Shown here in pieces: positions 7,765-16,330 of a stretch of 64,000 nt of DNA; positions within the stretch are counted from its first letter, which is position 1, and each line of letters opens with the position of its first letter. The stretch spans positions 6,092,473 through 6,156,472 of the forward strand of contig NZ_CP050191.1 of the NCBI RefSeq assembly GCF_011745145.1. The letters are read 5' to 3'. The notes under the pieces are model-generated. The model was not told the origin of the DNA. It worked only from the letters and a program-made list of their open reading frames with translations, and ran no database searches. This stretch comes from Mycobacterium sp. DL440 (GTDB lineage: Bacteria; Actinomycetota; Actinomycetes; Mycobacteriales; Mycobacteriaceae). The translations under genes and the position numbers were made by a program.

Positions 7765-8628
7765 TCAGTTCTTTGCCGGGTCGAATCGGCGCTGGGTGCG
7801 CAGACGGGGAGGCTCTTGGCCGCTCAAGACGCGAGCCCGTTCCACCATGGCCGACCCGACATAGTCTGGTTGGGTGAGCAGGTAGAACCGGCCTTCGGCG
7901 GCCTGGTCGAAGACCACCTCTGCTGCGGCCAGCGGGTCCATTGCCTCGGCTTTGATGTCGAGCATCGCCGTGCGTTGTCCTTCGGCCGCGCCGGTGTCCC
8001 CCGAGTCCACCCCGCCTGCGGATTCGAAGATGCTCGACACCACAGCGCCCGGCAGGACGGCCTGGACGTGCACGTGGTGGTCATGGCCGGCGGATTGCAC
8101 TTCCAGATCCAGGCATTCGGTCAGTGCGAGTACCGCGTGCTTGCTCATGATGTACGGCGCCTGCAACGGAACCACAGCGACACCGCCGATCGATGACAGA
8201 TTCCATACCCACGCCGGGGCGTCGGTGGCCATCATCTTGGGCAGGAATGCTCTGATGCCGTGGAAGACGCCGCTGACGTTGATGTCGACAACACGTTGCC
8301 AATTCGATACCGGGATGTCCCACAGATACCCGAACTGCTCGATGCCGGCATTGTTGACCAATAGTCGCACCGGCCCGAGGTCGCGACAGACCTCGTCGGC
8401 CAGTGCCTGTACCGCGTCTGCGTCACGAACATCGCAGACCACGTCCCTCGCCGATCCGCCTGCGGCGTTGATTTCTTCGCGGAGGCCCGCGATGGCCTCG
8501 GCGTTGATGTCGACCAACACCACCGTCATACCCAACCGGCTGGCATACCGGGCCAGGCCGGCGCCGATTCCGGCGCCGGCCCCCGTGATGACGGCGACGC
8601 CGCCGCCGAAGATTTCTCGGGCGCTCAC
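7765..8628 (-). CDS. short-chain dehydrogenase/reductase (SDR)
   Basis: A 287-residue SDR with TGAGAGIG at residues 15-22, NNAG at 92-95, S145/S146, Y159 and K163 (YIMSK). The GTG start at 8628 overlaps the SnoaL-like stop by GTGA; the frame stays open upstream but only as an Arg-rich translation antisense-like to the neighbouring gene. The C-terminal part (PDYVGSAMVERARVL) is typical of larger mycobacterial SDRs. It probably oxidises a hydroxyl on a pathway intermediate. Confidence 0.84.
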   Translation of the reverse strand: MSAREIFGGGVAVITGAGAGIGAGLARYASRLGMTVVLVDINAEAIAGLREEINAAGGSARDVVCDVRDADAVQALADEVCRDLGPVRLLVNNAGIEQFGYLWDIPVSNWQRVVDINVSGVFHGIRAFLPKMMATDAPAWVWNLSSIGGVAVVPLQAPYIMSKHAVLALTECLDLEVQSAGHDHHVHVQAVLPGAVVSSIFESAGGVDSGDTGAAEGQRTAMLDIKAEAMDPLAAAEVVFDQAAEGRFYLLTQPDYVGSAMVERARVLSGQEPPRLRTQRRFDPAKN

Positions 8629-9110
8629 GCGGATTGCGCCGCCGCGGCCTTGGCGGTGTGCTCGGCGAGCGGCACCGAGTCCTCGGCGTCGAGGATCACG
8701 TTTAGCGAGGTGAACACCAGTCCGTCGTCCGAGCGTCGGATCCCGGCATCGACGACTCCACTGGACACCGCGAACGGCACATTGTTGGTGATCTGGTTGA
8801 CGAACAGATAGAAGCGGACAGTGGTGACCTCGCCGTCGGTTCCGGTGCGGAACACGTTCGTCGCGTGATGACGGCACGGGTACGGGTTCTCGTTGCGATG
8901 CTCGATGAGCCAGGCCAATGTTTCGGCCTTGCCGTGCAACTCGGCCGCCAGCAGATGCTCGAACGGGCACGCGCCGGAATCGGAGCGGCTCAAGTACTCC
9001 ATCTCGTCGGCAAGGCGGATGTCCAGCTCGTCGAAGTGGCCCTGGTCGTAGTGGTACCAGAAACCGGAGATGAATTCCTGGACGTCAGGCAGGGTGATCT
9101 CGTTGCTCAT
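8625..9110 (-). CDS. SnoaL-like / NTF2-fold protein
   Basis: A 161-residue protein of the SnoaL-like fold: FISGFWYHYDQGHFDELD, then ADEMEYLSRSDSG, HHATNVFRTGTDGEVTTVRF and a terminal Ala-rich tail. It sits inside the operon between the acyl-CoA dehydrogenase (50 bases upstream) and the SDR (GTGA overlap). Family members include isomerases and hydratases acting on hydrophobic substrates; which applies here cannot be told. Confidence 0.72.
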   Translation of the reverse strand: MSNEITLPDVQEFISGFWYHYDQGHFDELDIRLADEMEYLSRSDSGACPFEHLLAAELHGKAETLAWLIEHRNENPYPCRHHATNVFRTGTDGEVTTVRFYLFVNQITNNVPFAVSSGVVDAGIRRSDDGLVFTSLNVILDAEDSVPLAEHTAKAAAAQSA

Positions 9111-9160
9111 GTCAGGCAGTCAACCCGGGTTGTGGCGCCGGTAACAGGACCCGTGACCGG

Positions 9161-10210
9161 TCAGCGGAACACGGCCTGCTCATCATCGGCAATGAGTGCC
9201 CAGAGCTGTCGTCCGCCTGCCGCAACGGCTGCTCTGGCCACCTGGCCATCCCAGAAGCGCACCGAGCCGTACTCGGAGCGCCAGGCCAGAGCGGCGCGGG
9301 TGTACTCGTGCAGCCGATGCTCGTGGGTCGTGCCGATCGCACCGTGCACTTGGTGCGCGTTGCGGGTCACGACCGAGGCGGCATGGCCGGCGCAGGACCG
9401 GGCCGTGGCGATCTGGAAGTCGAGATGCGCTGCTGCCCAACCGGTTCGAATAGCAGTGTCGAGCGCAGCTTCGGTCGCGGCACGGGCGAGCGCGGACTCT
9501 GCGGCGGCATCGGAGATCAAATTCTGGATCGCTTGAAATTTCGCCAACGGCCGTCCGAACTGGACACGTGAAGCCACGTGCTCGACGGACATCGCCACCG
9601 CACGATCGAGCGCCGCGCAGACTTGGATCGCCCGTGTCATCGCCGACTTCCAGCGAAGCTGGCTCACCAACTCGGCGGACACCGGGTGTCCCTCAAGGTG
9701 CTCGGTGTCGAGGGTGATCGTGTCGCGCGGCTCACCGATCAGGTTTGTCCCCGTGCTGATGGACACGTCTGAGGTATCGAGCTCGGTGAGCCGGTACCCG
9801 TCGCCACTGGGCAACAGCACGACGATCCGGTCGGCCTCGCCGGCCCACGGGACAGGCGCGGCGGCATCGCCGCTGCGCGGTGCCACGTACACCGTTCGGA
9901 TGGCATCGTCGGCCGGTTGGCCGGCGGCATCCAACAACCAGCACGCCAGCAGGTCGTGTTCGGCGAGGGGGATCCGCACGCCGTGACGAACTGCGGCACT
10001 GAGCAACTCGGCGGCCTCGTGCCAGCCCGCACCGCTGCCGCCGGATTCCTCTGCTCCGGTGAGACGAACCAGTCCGAGGGAGGCGAGGCGTTTCCAGAGG
10101 GTGCGGTCACTGGTGATGCGCTCGCCGGGGCCGACGGGTGGGCGGTCCTGACGGTAATCGGCGAAGACCTCGTCCATCATGGTCACCAGAGCGGGATCCA
10201 CCGTACTCAT
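9161..10210 (-). CDS. acyl-CoA dehydrogenase, second subunit of a heteromeric pair
   Basis: A 349-residue FadE-type flavoprotein. The C-terminal domain is well kept (SRVQFGRPLAKFQAIQNLIS, QVHGAIGTTHEHRLHEY), while the N-terminal half is shorter and divergent. The ATG at 10210 overlaps the stop of the preceding acyl-CoA dehydrogenase (ATGA). Such adjacent, unequal FadE pairs form alpha2-beta2 enzymes on steroid side-chain CoA esters in mycobacteria (as FadE28/FadE29 do). The same arrangement is inferred here, introducing a double bond into a steroid acyl-CoA. Confidence 0.83.
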   Translation of the reverse strand: MSTVDPALVTMMDEVFADYRQDRPPVGPGERITSDRTLWKRLASLGLVRLTGAEESGGSGAGWHEAAELLSAAVRHGVRIPLAEHDLLACWLLDAAGQPADDAIRTVYVAPRSGDAAAPVPWAGEADRIVVLLPSGDGYRLTELDTSDVSISTGTNLIGEPRDTITLDTEHLEGHPVSAELVSQLRWKSAMTRAIQVCAALDRAVAMSVEHVASRVQFGRPLAKFQAIQNLISDAAAESALARAATEAALDTAIRTGWAAAHLDFQIATARSCAGHAASVVTRNAHQVHGAIGTTHEHRLHEYTRAALAWRSEYGSVRFWDGQVARAAVAAGGRQLWALIADDEQAVFR

Positions 10211-11316
10211 CGCAAACCCAATCCCCGCGCGATAACACCGCGCAGCACTTCGTTGGTACCGCCGCGCAACGTGAAGCCGGGGCGCTGGTCCACTGCGGTG
10301 GCCACCAGTTGAGCCCACTGCGCCTCCGGTACAGCCTCGTCTCCGGTCTGCCGGTCGGCGAAGTCGGCGATGTCGCCCTCGACCGTGGTGCCGAGAACCT
10401 TGACGATGGCGGCCGGCACATCCGGACTCTCACCGCGTTGCAGTGCGCCGGCCACCGCGGTCGACATGTGATGCAGGCCGGCGACGCGGGCGATCAGGCG
10501 TCCCAGTTCGGCGTCGGGTGACCCATGTTGTGCGGAAGCAGCGCGACTGAGGAGGGGGAACGTGGACAGGAAGCGTTCGGGGCCGCTGCGTTCAAAGCTC
10601 AGCTCGGACGTCACCTGTGTCCAGCCCTGGCCGATCGCTCCGAAGACCATGGCATCGGGGATGAACACCTCGTCGAGGACCACCTCGTTGAAGTGGTGTC
10701 CGTCGTTCATCGAGATGATGGGACGGACATCCACCCCCGGGGCGCGCAGGTCGACGATGAACTGACTCAGCCCGGCATGGCGATGTGCGGGATCCACCGG
10801 TTCGGTGCGGGCCAGCACGATGAACGCGTGAGCGCGGTGAGCTCCCGACGTCCAGACCTTGGTGCCGGTGATGGACCAGCCACCCTCGACCCGCACTGCA
10901 CGCGTGCGCACGCTGGCGAGATCTGAACCCGAATCCGGCTCGCTCATCCCGATTCCGAAGAAACACTCACCACGCACGATGCGCGGCAGGAATTCTGACT
11001 TCTGTTCTTCGGTACCGTACTTCAGCAGCGAGGGCACGATCTGGCGGTCGGCGATCCAGTGTGCGGCGACCGGGGCACCTGCGGCCAGCAGTTCCTCGGT
11101 CACCACGAACCGCTCGTGGAAAGAGCGGCCATGACCGCCGTAGTGCACGGGAACTGTCATGCCCAGCCAGCCACGTTGCGCCAACGAGGTGGTGAAGTTT
11201 TCGTCCCATCCGCACAACCATGCGTCGACTGATGGTGTGAACGCCCCGGCGGCCAATTGCTCGGCCAGGTATTCGCGTACCTCGTCACGCAGAGCGGTCA
11301 GGTGCGAGCCGGTCAC
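10207..11316 (-). CDS. acyl-CoA dehydrogenase, first subunit of a heteromeric pair
   Basis: A 369-residue FadE-type enzyme with the N-terminal domain intact: GWLGMTVPVHYGGHG, GMSEPDSGSDLASVRT, and the middle sheet WSITGTKVWTSGAH. ELSFERSGPERF sits where the active-site base is often found in this group. The C-terminus is TLRGGTNEVLRGVIARGLG. The GTG start at 11316 overlaps the enoyl-CoA hydratase stop by GTGA. Together with the 9161 gene it should make a heteromeric dehydrogenase for an acyl-CoA with a bulky substituent. Confidence 0.85.
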   Translation of the reverse strand: MTGSHLTALRDEVREYLAEQLAAGAFTPSVDAWLCGWDENFTTSLAQRGWLGMTVPVHYGGHGRSFHERFVVTEELLAAGAPVAAHWIADRQIVPSLLKYGTEEQKSEFLPRIVRGECFFGIGMSEPDSGSDLASVRTRAVRVEGGWSITGTKVWTSGAHRAHAFIVLARTEPVDPAHRHAGLSQFIVDLRAPGVDVRPIISMNDGHHFNEVVLDEVFIPDAMVFGAIGQGWTQVTSELSFERSGPERFLSTFPLLSRAASAQHGSPDAELGRLIARVAGLHHMSTAVAGALQRGESPDVPAAIVKVLGTTVEGDIADFADRQTGDEAVPEAQWAQLVATAVDQRPGFTLRGGTNEVLRGVIARGLGLR

Positions 11317-12089
11317 GCGGTTCGCCACTTCGCGATGCGCTGTTGGTGCTCGGTATCGTGGTGGGCCAGCGGTTGCATGGCGGCAGCCATGGAGAGCGTG
11401 GACTCCAGGGATCCGGTTGTCGATTCCTGCAGCAGTCGCTTGGCCATCCGCAGCGCATGCGCAGGGTTCACCGCGATCCGATCGGCCAACGCACGTGCTT
11501 CGGGCATGAGGTCTTCGTGTGGCACGACCCGGCTGACCAGGCCCCACTCCTGTGCGGTGGTCGCATTGATCCGCTCGCCGGTGAAGGTCAGCTCCGCGGC
11601 CCGGGCGTAGCCGACGGCGCGAGGAAGGAACCAGGTACCGCCGTCACCCGGGATCAGCCCGAGCTGGACAAAGCTTTCGGCGAAAGATGCGCGTTCGGAG
11701 GCGATTCGGATATCGCACATCATCGCCAGGTCGCACCCGGCGCCGATGGCTGCGCCGTTGACCGCGGCGATGAGCGGAACTTCCAAGCGTCCGAGCGCGC
11801 GTGGAATCCGTTGGATGCCATCGATGTAGGCCCGCCGTTGGTCGATCGCGTCCAGGCCGAACATGCCCTGTCGATCGGCCATCTCCTTGACGTTGCCGCC
11901 GGCGGAGAAGATCTTGCCGGCACCGGTGAGGATGACGGCGCAGACTGTGTTGTCGCAGTTGGCTGCATCGACCTGGGTTTCGAACGCGGCGATGACGTCC
12001 TTGCCGGTGATGGCGTTGCCGACGTCGGGCAAGTTGATCGTCCAGAGTTGAACCGGACCGTCGGTGCGGATGTCCAGCGGTGAACTCAC
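11313..12089 (-). CDS. enoyl-CoA hydratase/isomerase family protein
   Basis: A 258-residue crotonase-fold enzyme. The oxyanion-hole segments are FSAGGNVKEM (about 61-70) and NGAAIGAGCDLAMMCD (about 110-125), followed by AESFVQLGLIPGDGGTWFL. It should hydrate the double bond made by the neighbouring acyl-CoA dehydrogenases. The GTG start overlaps the aldehyde dehydrogenase stop, and its own stop overlaps the next start, so it is translationally coupled on both sides. Confidence 0.88.
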   Translation of the reverse strand: MSSPLDIRTDGPVQLWTINLPDVGNAITGKDVIAAFETQVDAANCDNTVCAVILTGAGKIFSAGGNVKEMADRQGMFGLDAIDQRRAYIDGIQRIPRALGRLEVPLIAAVNGAAIGAGCDLAMMCDIRIASERASFAESFVQLGLIPGDGGTWFLPRAVGYARAAELTFTGERINATTAQEWGLVSRVVPHEDLMPEARALADRIAVNPAHALRMAKRLLQESTTGSLESTLSMAAAMQPLAHHDTEHQQRIAKWRTA

Positions 12090-13516
12090 ACGCGCTCCTT
12101 GAGCTGAAGAGATTTGGTCTGCAGGTATTCCTCGAAGCCGAACCGTCCCAGTTCGCGGCCGATCCCGGACTTCTTGTAACCGCCGAACGGGGCGGCCGGG
12201 TTGTAGGCCCCGCCGTTGATGTCGAGCTGACCGGTCTGTACCTGCCGGGCGAATGCGATGGCCTCATCGTCGCCGGCGGCCCACACCGCACCGGAAAGCC
12301 CGTATGGCGTGCCGTTGGCGATGCGCAATGCATCGTCGGCGTCGGAGTAGGGGATCACGGCCAACACGGGACCGAATACTTCTTCCTGACCGAGTTCGGA
12401 GTCCGGGTCGACGTCGGCGAAGACCGTTGGGGCGATGAAGAACCCAGTGTCGCGGACCGGATCGGCGCCGCCGACCAGGAGCCGGGCGCCGTCACGCTGG
12501 GCGCGCTCGATGAAACCACGCACCGTCTCGAACTGCGACTGCGACGCCGACGGGCCGATGCGGGTAGCGGGATCCCGCGGGTCGCCGACGGTATAGCGGG
12601 ACACAGCGGCCTCGATCAGATCCAAGGCCTCGCCGTAGCGGCTCTGCGGCACCAGCATCCGCGTCCACGCCATGCAAGTCTGGCCACCGTTGAGGAATGC
12701 GTTGGCCACCCCGACCTTCACTGCGGTGGTGAGGTCGGCACCGTCGAGGATGACGTTCGCCGACTTGCCGCCGAGTTCCAGCGCGACCTTCTTGATCGAC
12801 TGGCCGGCGAGTTCCCCGACGCGGGCGCCAACCCCGGTGGAGCCGGTGAACGAGACGAAGTCGACGTCTGGGTGCGATGCGAGCCGCTCGCCGATGACCC
12901 GGCCCGGCCCGGAGACGACGTTGATTGTTCCGGGTGGCAGGCCCGCCTCCTCGCAGGCTTCGACGAACGCGAACACCGACAGGGGGGCTTCGTTGCTGGG
13001 TTTGAGCACGACGGTGCATCCCGCGGCGATGGCCGGCAGTACCTTGGCGACCACCTGATACAGGGGGTAGTTCCACGGCGTGATGGCCCCGACGACGCCG
13101 TAAGGCTCCCGCAAGATCAACGAATTGCCGATGCGCTCTTCGAAGTCGAATGTGTCCAGGACGTCGGCGAAGCCTTTGGCCACCGCCAGCGGCACCTGCG
13201 TCTGCACCGTCTGGGCGATGCGCACCGGTGCACCCATCTCGGCGGTGATGAGATCGGCAATGTCGGGTAGCCGCTTCTCCATCGCGGCGATCACCCGCTG
13301 CAGCCGGTCCCGCCGTTCGGCAACGGTGACAGAGGGATCGAACGCGCGGCGGGCCGCGGCAATGGCGGCGTCGACATCGGCGGCATTGCCATTGGGTACG
13401 TAGCCGATCACCGCTCCGGTGGACGGGTCGACGACTTCGATGGCACCGTCGCCCGAGGGCGTGGCCCATCGGCCGTCGATGAACAGTGTGTCGTGTTCGT
13501 ATGTGGGCACGGTCAT
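12086..13516 (-). CDS. NAD(P)-dependent aldehyde dehydrogenase
   Basis: A 476-residue aldehyde dehydrogenase with N149 (TPWNYP), E247 (LELGGKSA) and the catalytic C281 (GGQTCMAW). The cofactor-binding segment FTGSTGVG is at about 223-230. It would turn an aldehyde, probably from the adjacent alcohol dehydrogenase, into the acid that the CoA ligase activates. The ATG is 11 bases after the alcohol dehydrogenase stop. Confidence 0.92.
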   Translation of the reverse strand: MTVPTYEHDTLFIDGRWATPSGDGAIEVVDPSTGAVIGYVPNGNAADVDAAIAAARRAFDPSVTVAERRDRLQRVIAAMEKRLPDIADLITAEMGAPVRIAQTVQTQVPLAVAKGFADVLDTFDFEERIGNSLILREPYGVVGAITPWNYPLYQVVAKVLPAIAAGCTVVLKPSNEAPLSVFAFVEACEEAGLPPGTINVVSGPGRVIGERLASHPDVDFVSFTGSTGVGARVGELAGQSIKKVALELGGKSANVILDGADLTTAVKVGVANAFLNGGQTCMAWTRMLVPQSRYGEALDLIEAAVSRYTVGDPRDPATRIGPSASQSQFETVRGFIERAQRDGARLLVGGADPVRDTGFFIAPTVFADVDPDSELGQEEVFGPVLAVIPYSDADDALRIANGTPYGLSGAVWAAGDDEAIAFARQVQTGQLDINGGAYNPAAPFGGYKKSGIGRELGRFGFEEYLQTKSLQLKERV

Positions 13517-13527
13517 CCTTGGTGTGT

Positions 13528-14634
13528 TCAGGGAGTGATGCTGGCGCGGATATCGCGCTTGCCGTCGGCGGCAGCGAACGCATCGTTGATGTCATCGAGC
13601 GAATAAGACGCCGCGGCAAGCCGCTCGAATGGCAACCGGTGTTGATGCCGTTCGAGGAAGCCCAATGCGCGCGACAGCACCGCGGGGTCATACAGGGAGA
13701 CCCCGACCATGGTCTTGTTGGTGAAGACAAACCGGGACGGGTCGAACGCGAACGTCTGGCCGATGTTGATGTTGCCGATCTCGACGTAACGTCCGAACTG
13801 CGCAAGCATCTGCAGACCCTCGTCGATGGCCGATGGATGGCCGACAACCTCGACCACCACGTCGGCGCCCTGGCCGCCGGTCAGCTTGCGCACCGCTTTC
13901 GCGCGGTCCTTGGGGGTAGCGACCTCGTTGAGGTCCAACACCGCGTCGGCCCCGAATGCGGTGGCGAGCTCGAGACGTTCGGGCACGCCGTCGATGGCGA
14001 TCACGTTGGCGGCGCCGCGTGCCTTGGCGACCGCGACGGCGTAGAGGCCGAGTGCGCCTGCGCCTTGGACCACGACGTGTTCACCGAGCTGCAAGTCGAC
14101 ACGTTCAAGTCCGTACATGACCTGTGAGAGAGCGCAATTGGCACCGGCGGCAATCTCGTCGCTCACGCTGTCGGGAACGCTGTAGACCACTGCCCCGGCC
14201 GGGATCAGGTAGTAGTCGCCGTAGCCACCGACGAAGTACGGTGGCTCGTCGGCGCGGCCGAGCATGGCCATTTTCAGGTTCAGGCAGGCGTTGCGTCGCC
14301 CGGCAAGGCAGTGGCGGCACCGGTGGCAGCAGTAGAAGTAGGGGAACACCACTCTGGTGCCCGCGCTCAGCGGTTTGCCGTTGGAGTCGGTGCTCACTCC
14401 GTCGCCCAGTACCTCGACCGCACCGACCATCTCATGGCCCAACACAGTGGGCAGCTGTCCACCCAAGCCGCGAGTGGCGAATGTGCCGTGCCAGGCATGT
14501 ACGTCCGATCCGCAGATATTGGCGCGCGTGACGCGGATCAGGATTTCGCCCGGCCCCACCTCGGGCAGGGTGACCGTTTCGATCTGGAATGGCTTGCCGG
14601 GTTCATCAAAGCGCGCGATGCGGCCCTTATACAC
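13528..14634 (-). CDS. zinc-dependent medium-chain alcohol dehydrogenase
   Basis: A 368-residue MDR dehydrogenase. Catalytic zinc ligands include C41 (NICGSD) and H67/E68 (LGHEMVG). The structural zinc site C103-x2-C106-x2-C109-x7-C117 is complete, and GAGALGLYAV is the NAD motif. The GTG at 14634 overlaps the CoA ligase 3' end by eight bases and has AAGGGA upstream. It would oxidise a primary or secondary alcohol feeding the aldehyde dehydrogenase. Confidence 0.88.
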   Translation of the reverse strand: MYKGRIARFDEPGKPFQIETVTLPEVGPGEILIRVTRANICGSDVHAWHGTFATRGLGGQLPTVLGHEMVGAVEVLGDGVSTDSNGKPLSAGTRVVFPYFYCCHRCRHCLAGRRNACLNLKMAMLGRADEPPYFVGGYGDYYLIPAGAVVYSVPDSVSDEIAAGANCALSQVMYGLERVDLQLGEHVVVQGAGALGLYAVAVAKARGAANVIAIDGVPERLELATAFGADAVLDLNEVATPKDRAKAVRKLTGGQGADVVVEVVGHPSAIDEGLQMLAQFGRYVEIGNINIGQTFAFDPSRFVFTNKTMVGVSLYDPAVLSRALGFLERHQHRLPFERLAAASYSLDDINDAFAAADGKRDIRASITP

Positions 14635-16246
14635 GTTGTGTCCCTTCAGTTGTTGTGGCTTCGAGGCTGAACCGCTGTCGCAGATCACGTTTGAGCAGTT
14701 TGCCGCTGGGGTTCTTCGGCAGGGAGTCGACGAAGAACACCTGTTTTGGGGTCTTGAAGCCGGCGAGGTGGTCGCGGCAGTGACGAAGCACGTCTTCTTC
14801 GGTCAGGCCGCCGCCGGCTCGCGGCACCACCGCGGCGACGACCGCCTCTACCCATACTGGATGGGCCAGACCGAACACCGCGGCCTCCTCGATTCCGCTG
14901 TGCCGGTAGAGAACCTCTTCGACCTCGCGGCTCGCGACGTTCTCACCGCCGGTCTTGATCATGTCCTTCTTGCGGTCCACCACGTGCAGCAAGCCATGCT
15001 TGTCGTAGAACCCCAAATCACCGGAATGAAACCAGCCGCCGGTGAATGCCTGCGCGGTCTTCTCCTCGGCATCGAGATACCCCAGCATCAGATGTGGGCT
15101 GCGGTGGGCGATTTCGCCGACCGTCCCAGCCGCTACTGGCACGTCGTTCTCGTCGAGGATGACAGTCTCGACGTTGACCACCGGCCGGCCGGCTGACCCC
15201 GCATGGGCATCCTGCTCATCGGGACCCAGGGCAGAAGCTAGTGGAGCCATCTCTGTCTGGCCGTAGAAATTCCACAGTCGTAGGTTGGGTAGACGCCGGC
15301 GCATCTCGTGCAGGATCTCCGTCGGCATCGCAGAAGCGCCGTAGTAGCCCTTGCGCAGACTGGACAGGTCCACCTCATCGAACACCGGGCTGCGTAACAG
15401 GCTGATCCATACTGTCGGTGGCGCAAAGTAATTGGTGACACCGTGGCGTTCAATCGTGCGCAGCACCAATTCCGGGTCGGGCCGCGGCACGATGATGCTG
15501 GTTGCGCCCAGGTAGATGTCGGTCGCCAGGAAGTTGTCCAGTTGCGCGCAGTGATACAGAGGCAGGGAGTGGATTTCGACATCGTCGCCGGACATGGAAC
15601 CGGCGACGATGGTGCTGATGTACTGCCACATCAAGCTGCGGCTGCTGTGCATCACGCCTTTGGGTCGTGACTCGGTACCACTGGTGTACATCACCCGCAC
15701 CAGTTGGTCGTCGTCGGGCCGGCAGTCGGGAGTGGGGGAGGTGGTGGTCAGCCATTGCGCGAAGTCGGGCCAGCCGTCCGGACTGGACTGGCCTGCAGGC
15801 ATCAGCGCTGCCTTGGTCGTCACCACCGCGAGCTGCATGGCCTGCTCGGCGACCGGAACCAGCTCGCCCTCGACGATGAATCCAGTCGCTCGGCTGTGAC
15901 CCAGGATGTACGAAATCTCTTCTGGTGTGAGCATGAAATTGATCGGCACCAGCACAGCGCCGGCGCGCGCGGTGGCGAAGGCCAGCACTGCGTATTGCCA
16001 GCAATTGCGGGACAACAACGCGATGCGGTCACCGGCAGACAACCCGTTGTCGTGCAACGCGGCTGCCGCGCGATCCACCAGGTGATCGAACTCGGCGAAA
16101 CTCAGGACGACGTCGCCATCGATGATGGCTGTCTTGTCGGGTTGCTTGCGCGCCGACCGGCGGGGGATATCGGCGAGGCTGTGGCTGCGGGCCTGGGCGA
16201 TGACGGCGGCGAGGTCGTCAGAATGCATGATCCGGAGGGTAGGCAT
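14627..16246 (-). CDS. FadD-type acyl-CoA ligase (AMP-forming)
   Basis: A 539-residue member of the adenylating superfamily. The phosphate-binding loop YTSGTESRPKG is at 187-197, followed by YGQTEMAPL, HSGDLGFYDKHG, a DRKKDMIKTGGENV hinge and PKNPSGKLLKRDL with the C-terminal lysine. It activates a carboxylic acid as CoA thioester, presumably a steroid side-chain acid, as first gene of the nine-gene operon. An alternative ATG lies at 16228. It is divergent from the Baeyer-Villiger gene at 16331, so a shared promoter region of about 85 bases separates them. Confidence 0.88.
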   Translation of the reverse strand: MPTLRIMHSDDLAAVIAQARSHSLADIPRRSARKQPDKTAIIDGDVVLSFAEFDHLVDRAAAALHDNGLSAGDRIALLSRNCWQYAVLAFATARAGAVLVPINFMLTPEEISYILGHSRATGFIVEGELVPVAEQAMQLAVVTTKAALMPAGQSSPDGWPDFAQWLTTTSPTPDCRPDDDQLVRVMYTSGTESRPKGVMHSSRSLMWQYISTIVAGSMSGDDVEIHSLPLYHCAQLDNFLATDIYLGATSIIVPRPDPELVLRTIERHGVTNYFAPPTVWISLLRSPVFDEVDLSSLRKGYYGASAMPTEILHEMRRRLPNLRLWNFYGQTEMAPLASALGPDEQDAHAGSAGRPVVNVETVILDENDVPVAAGTVGEIAHRSPHLMLGYLDAEEKTAQAFTGGWFHSGDLGFYDKHGLLHVVDRKKDMIKTGGENVASREVEEVLYRHSGIEEAAVFGLAHPVWVEAVVAAVVPRAGGGLTEEDVLRHCRDHLAGFKTPKQVFFVDSLPKNPSGKLLKRDLRQRFSLEATTTEGTQRV

Positions 16247-16330
16247 GTCCGCGATTGGTTCGGGGTTCGTCTCCCGCTCAGTAGACAGGGTGGGGGCGGT
16301 TTGCGCCGAAATCCTTCGATACTCGACGCC

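Noticed and set aside
12080..13270. A 396-codon plus-strand open frame opposite the aldehyde dehydrogenase
   Set aside because: It has no recognisable domain, and the minus-strand frame carries all catalytic residues of an aldehyde dehydrogenase.
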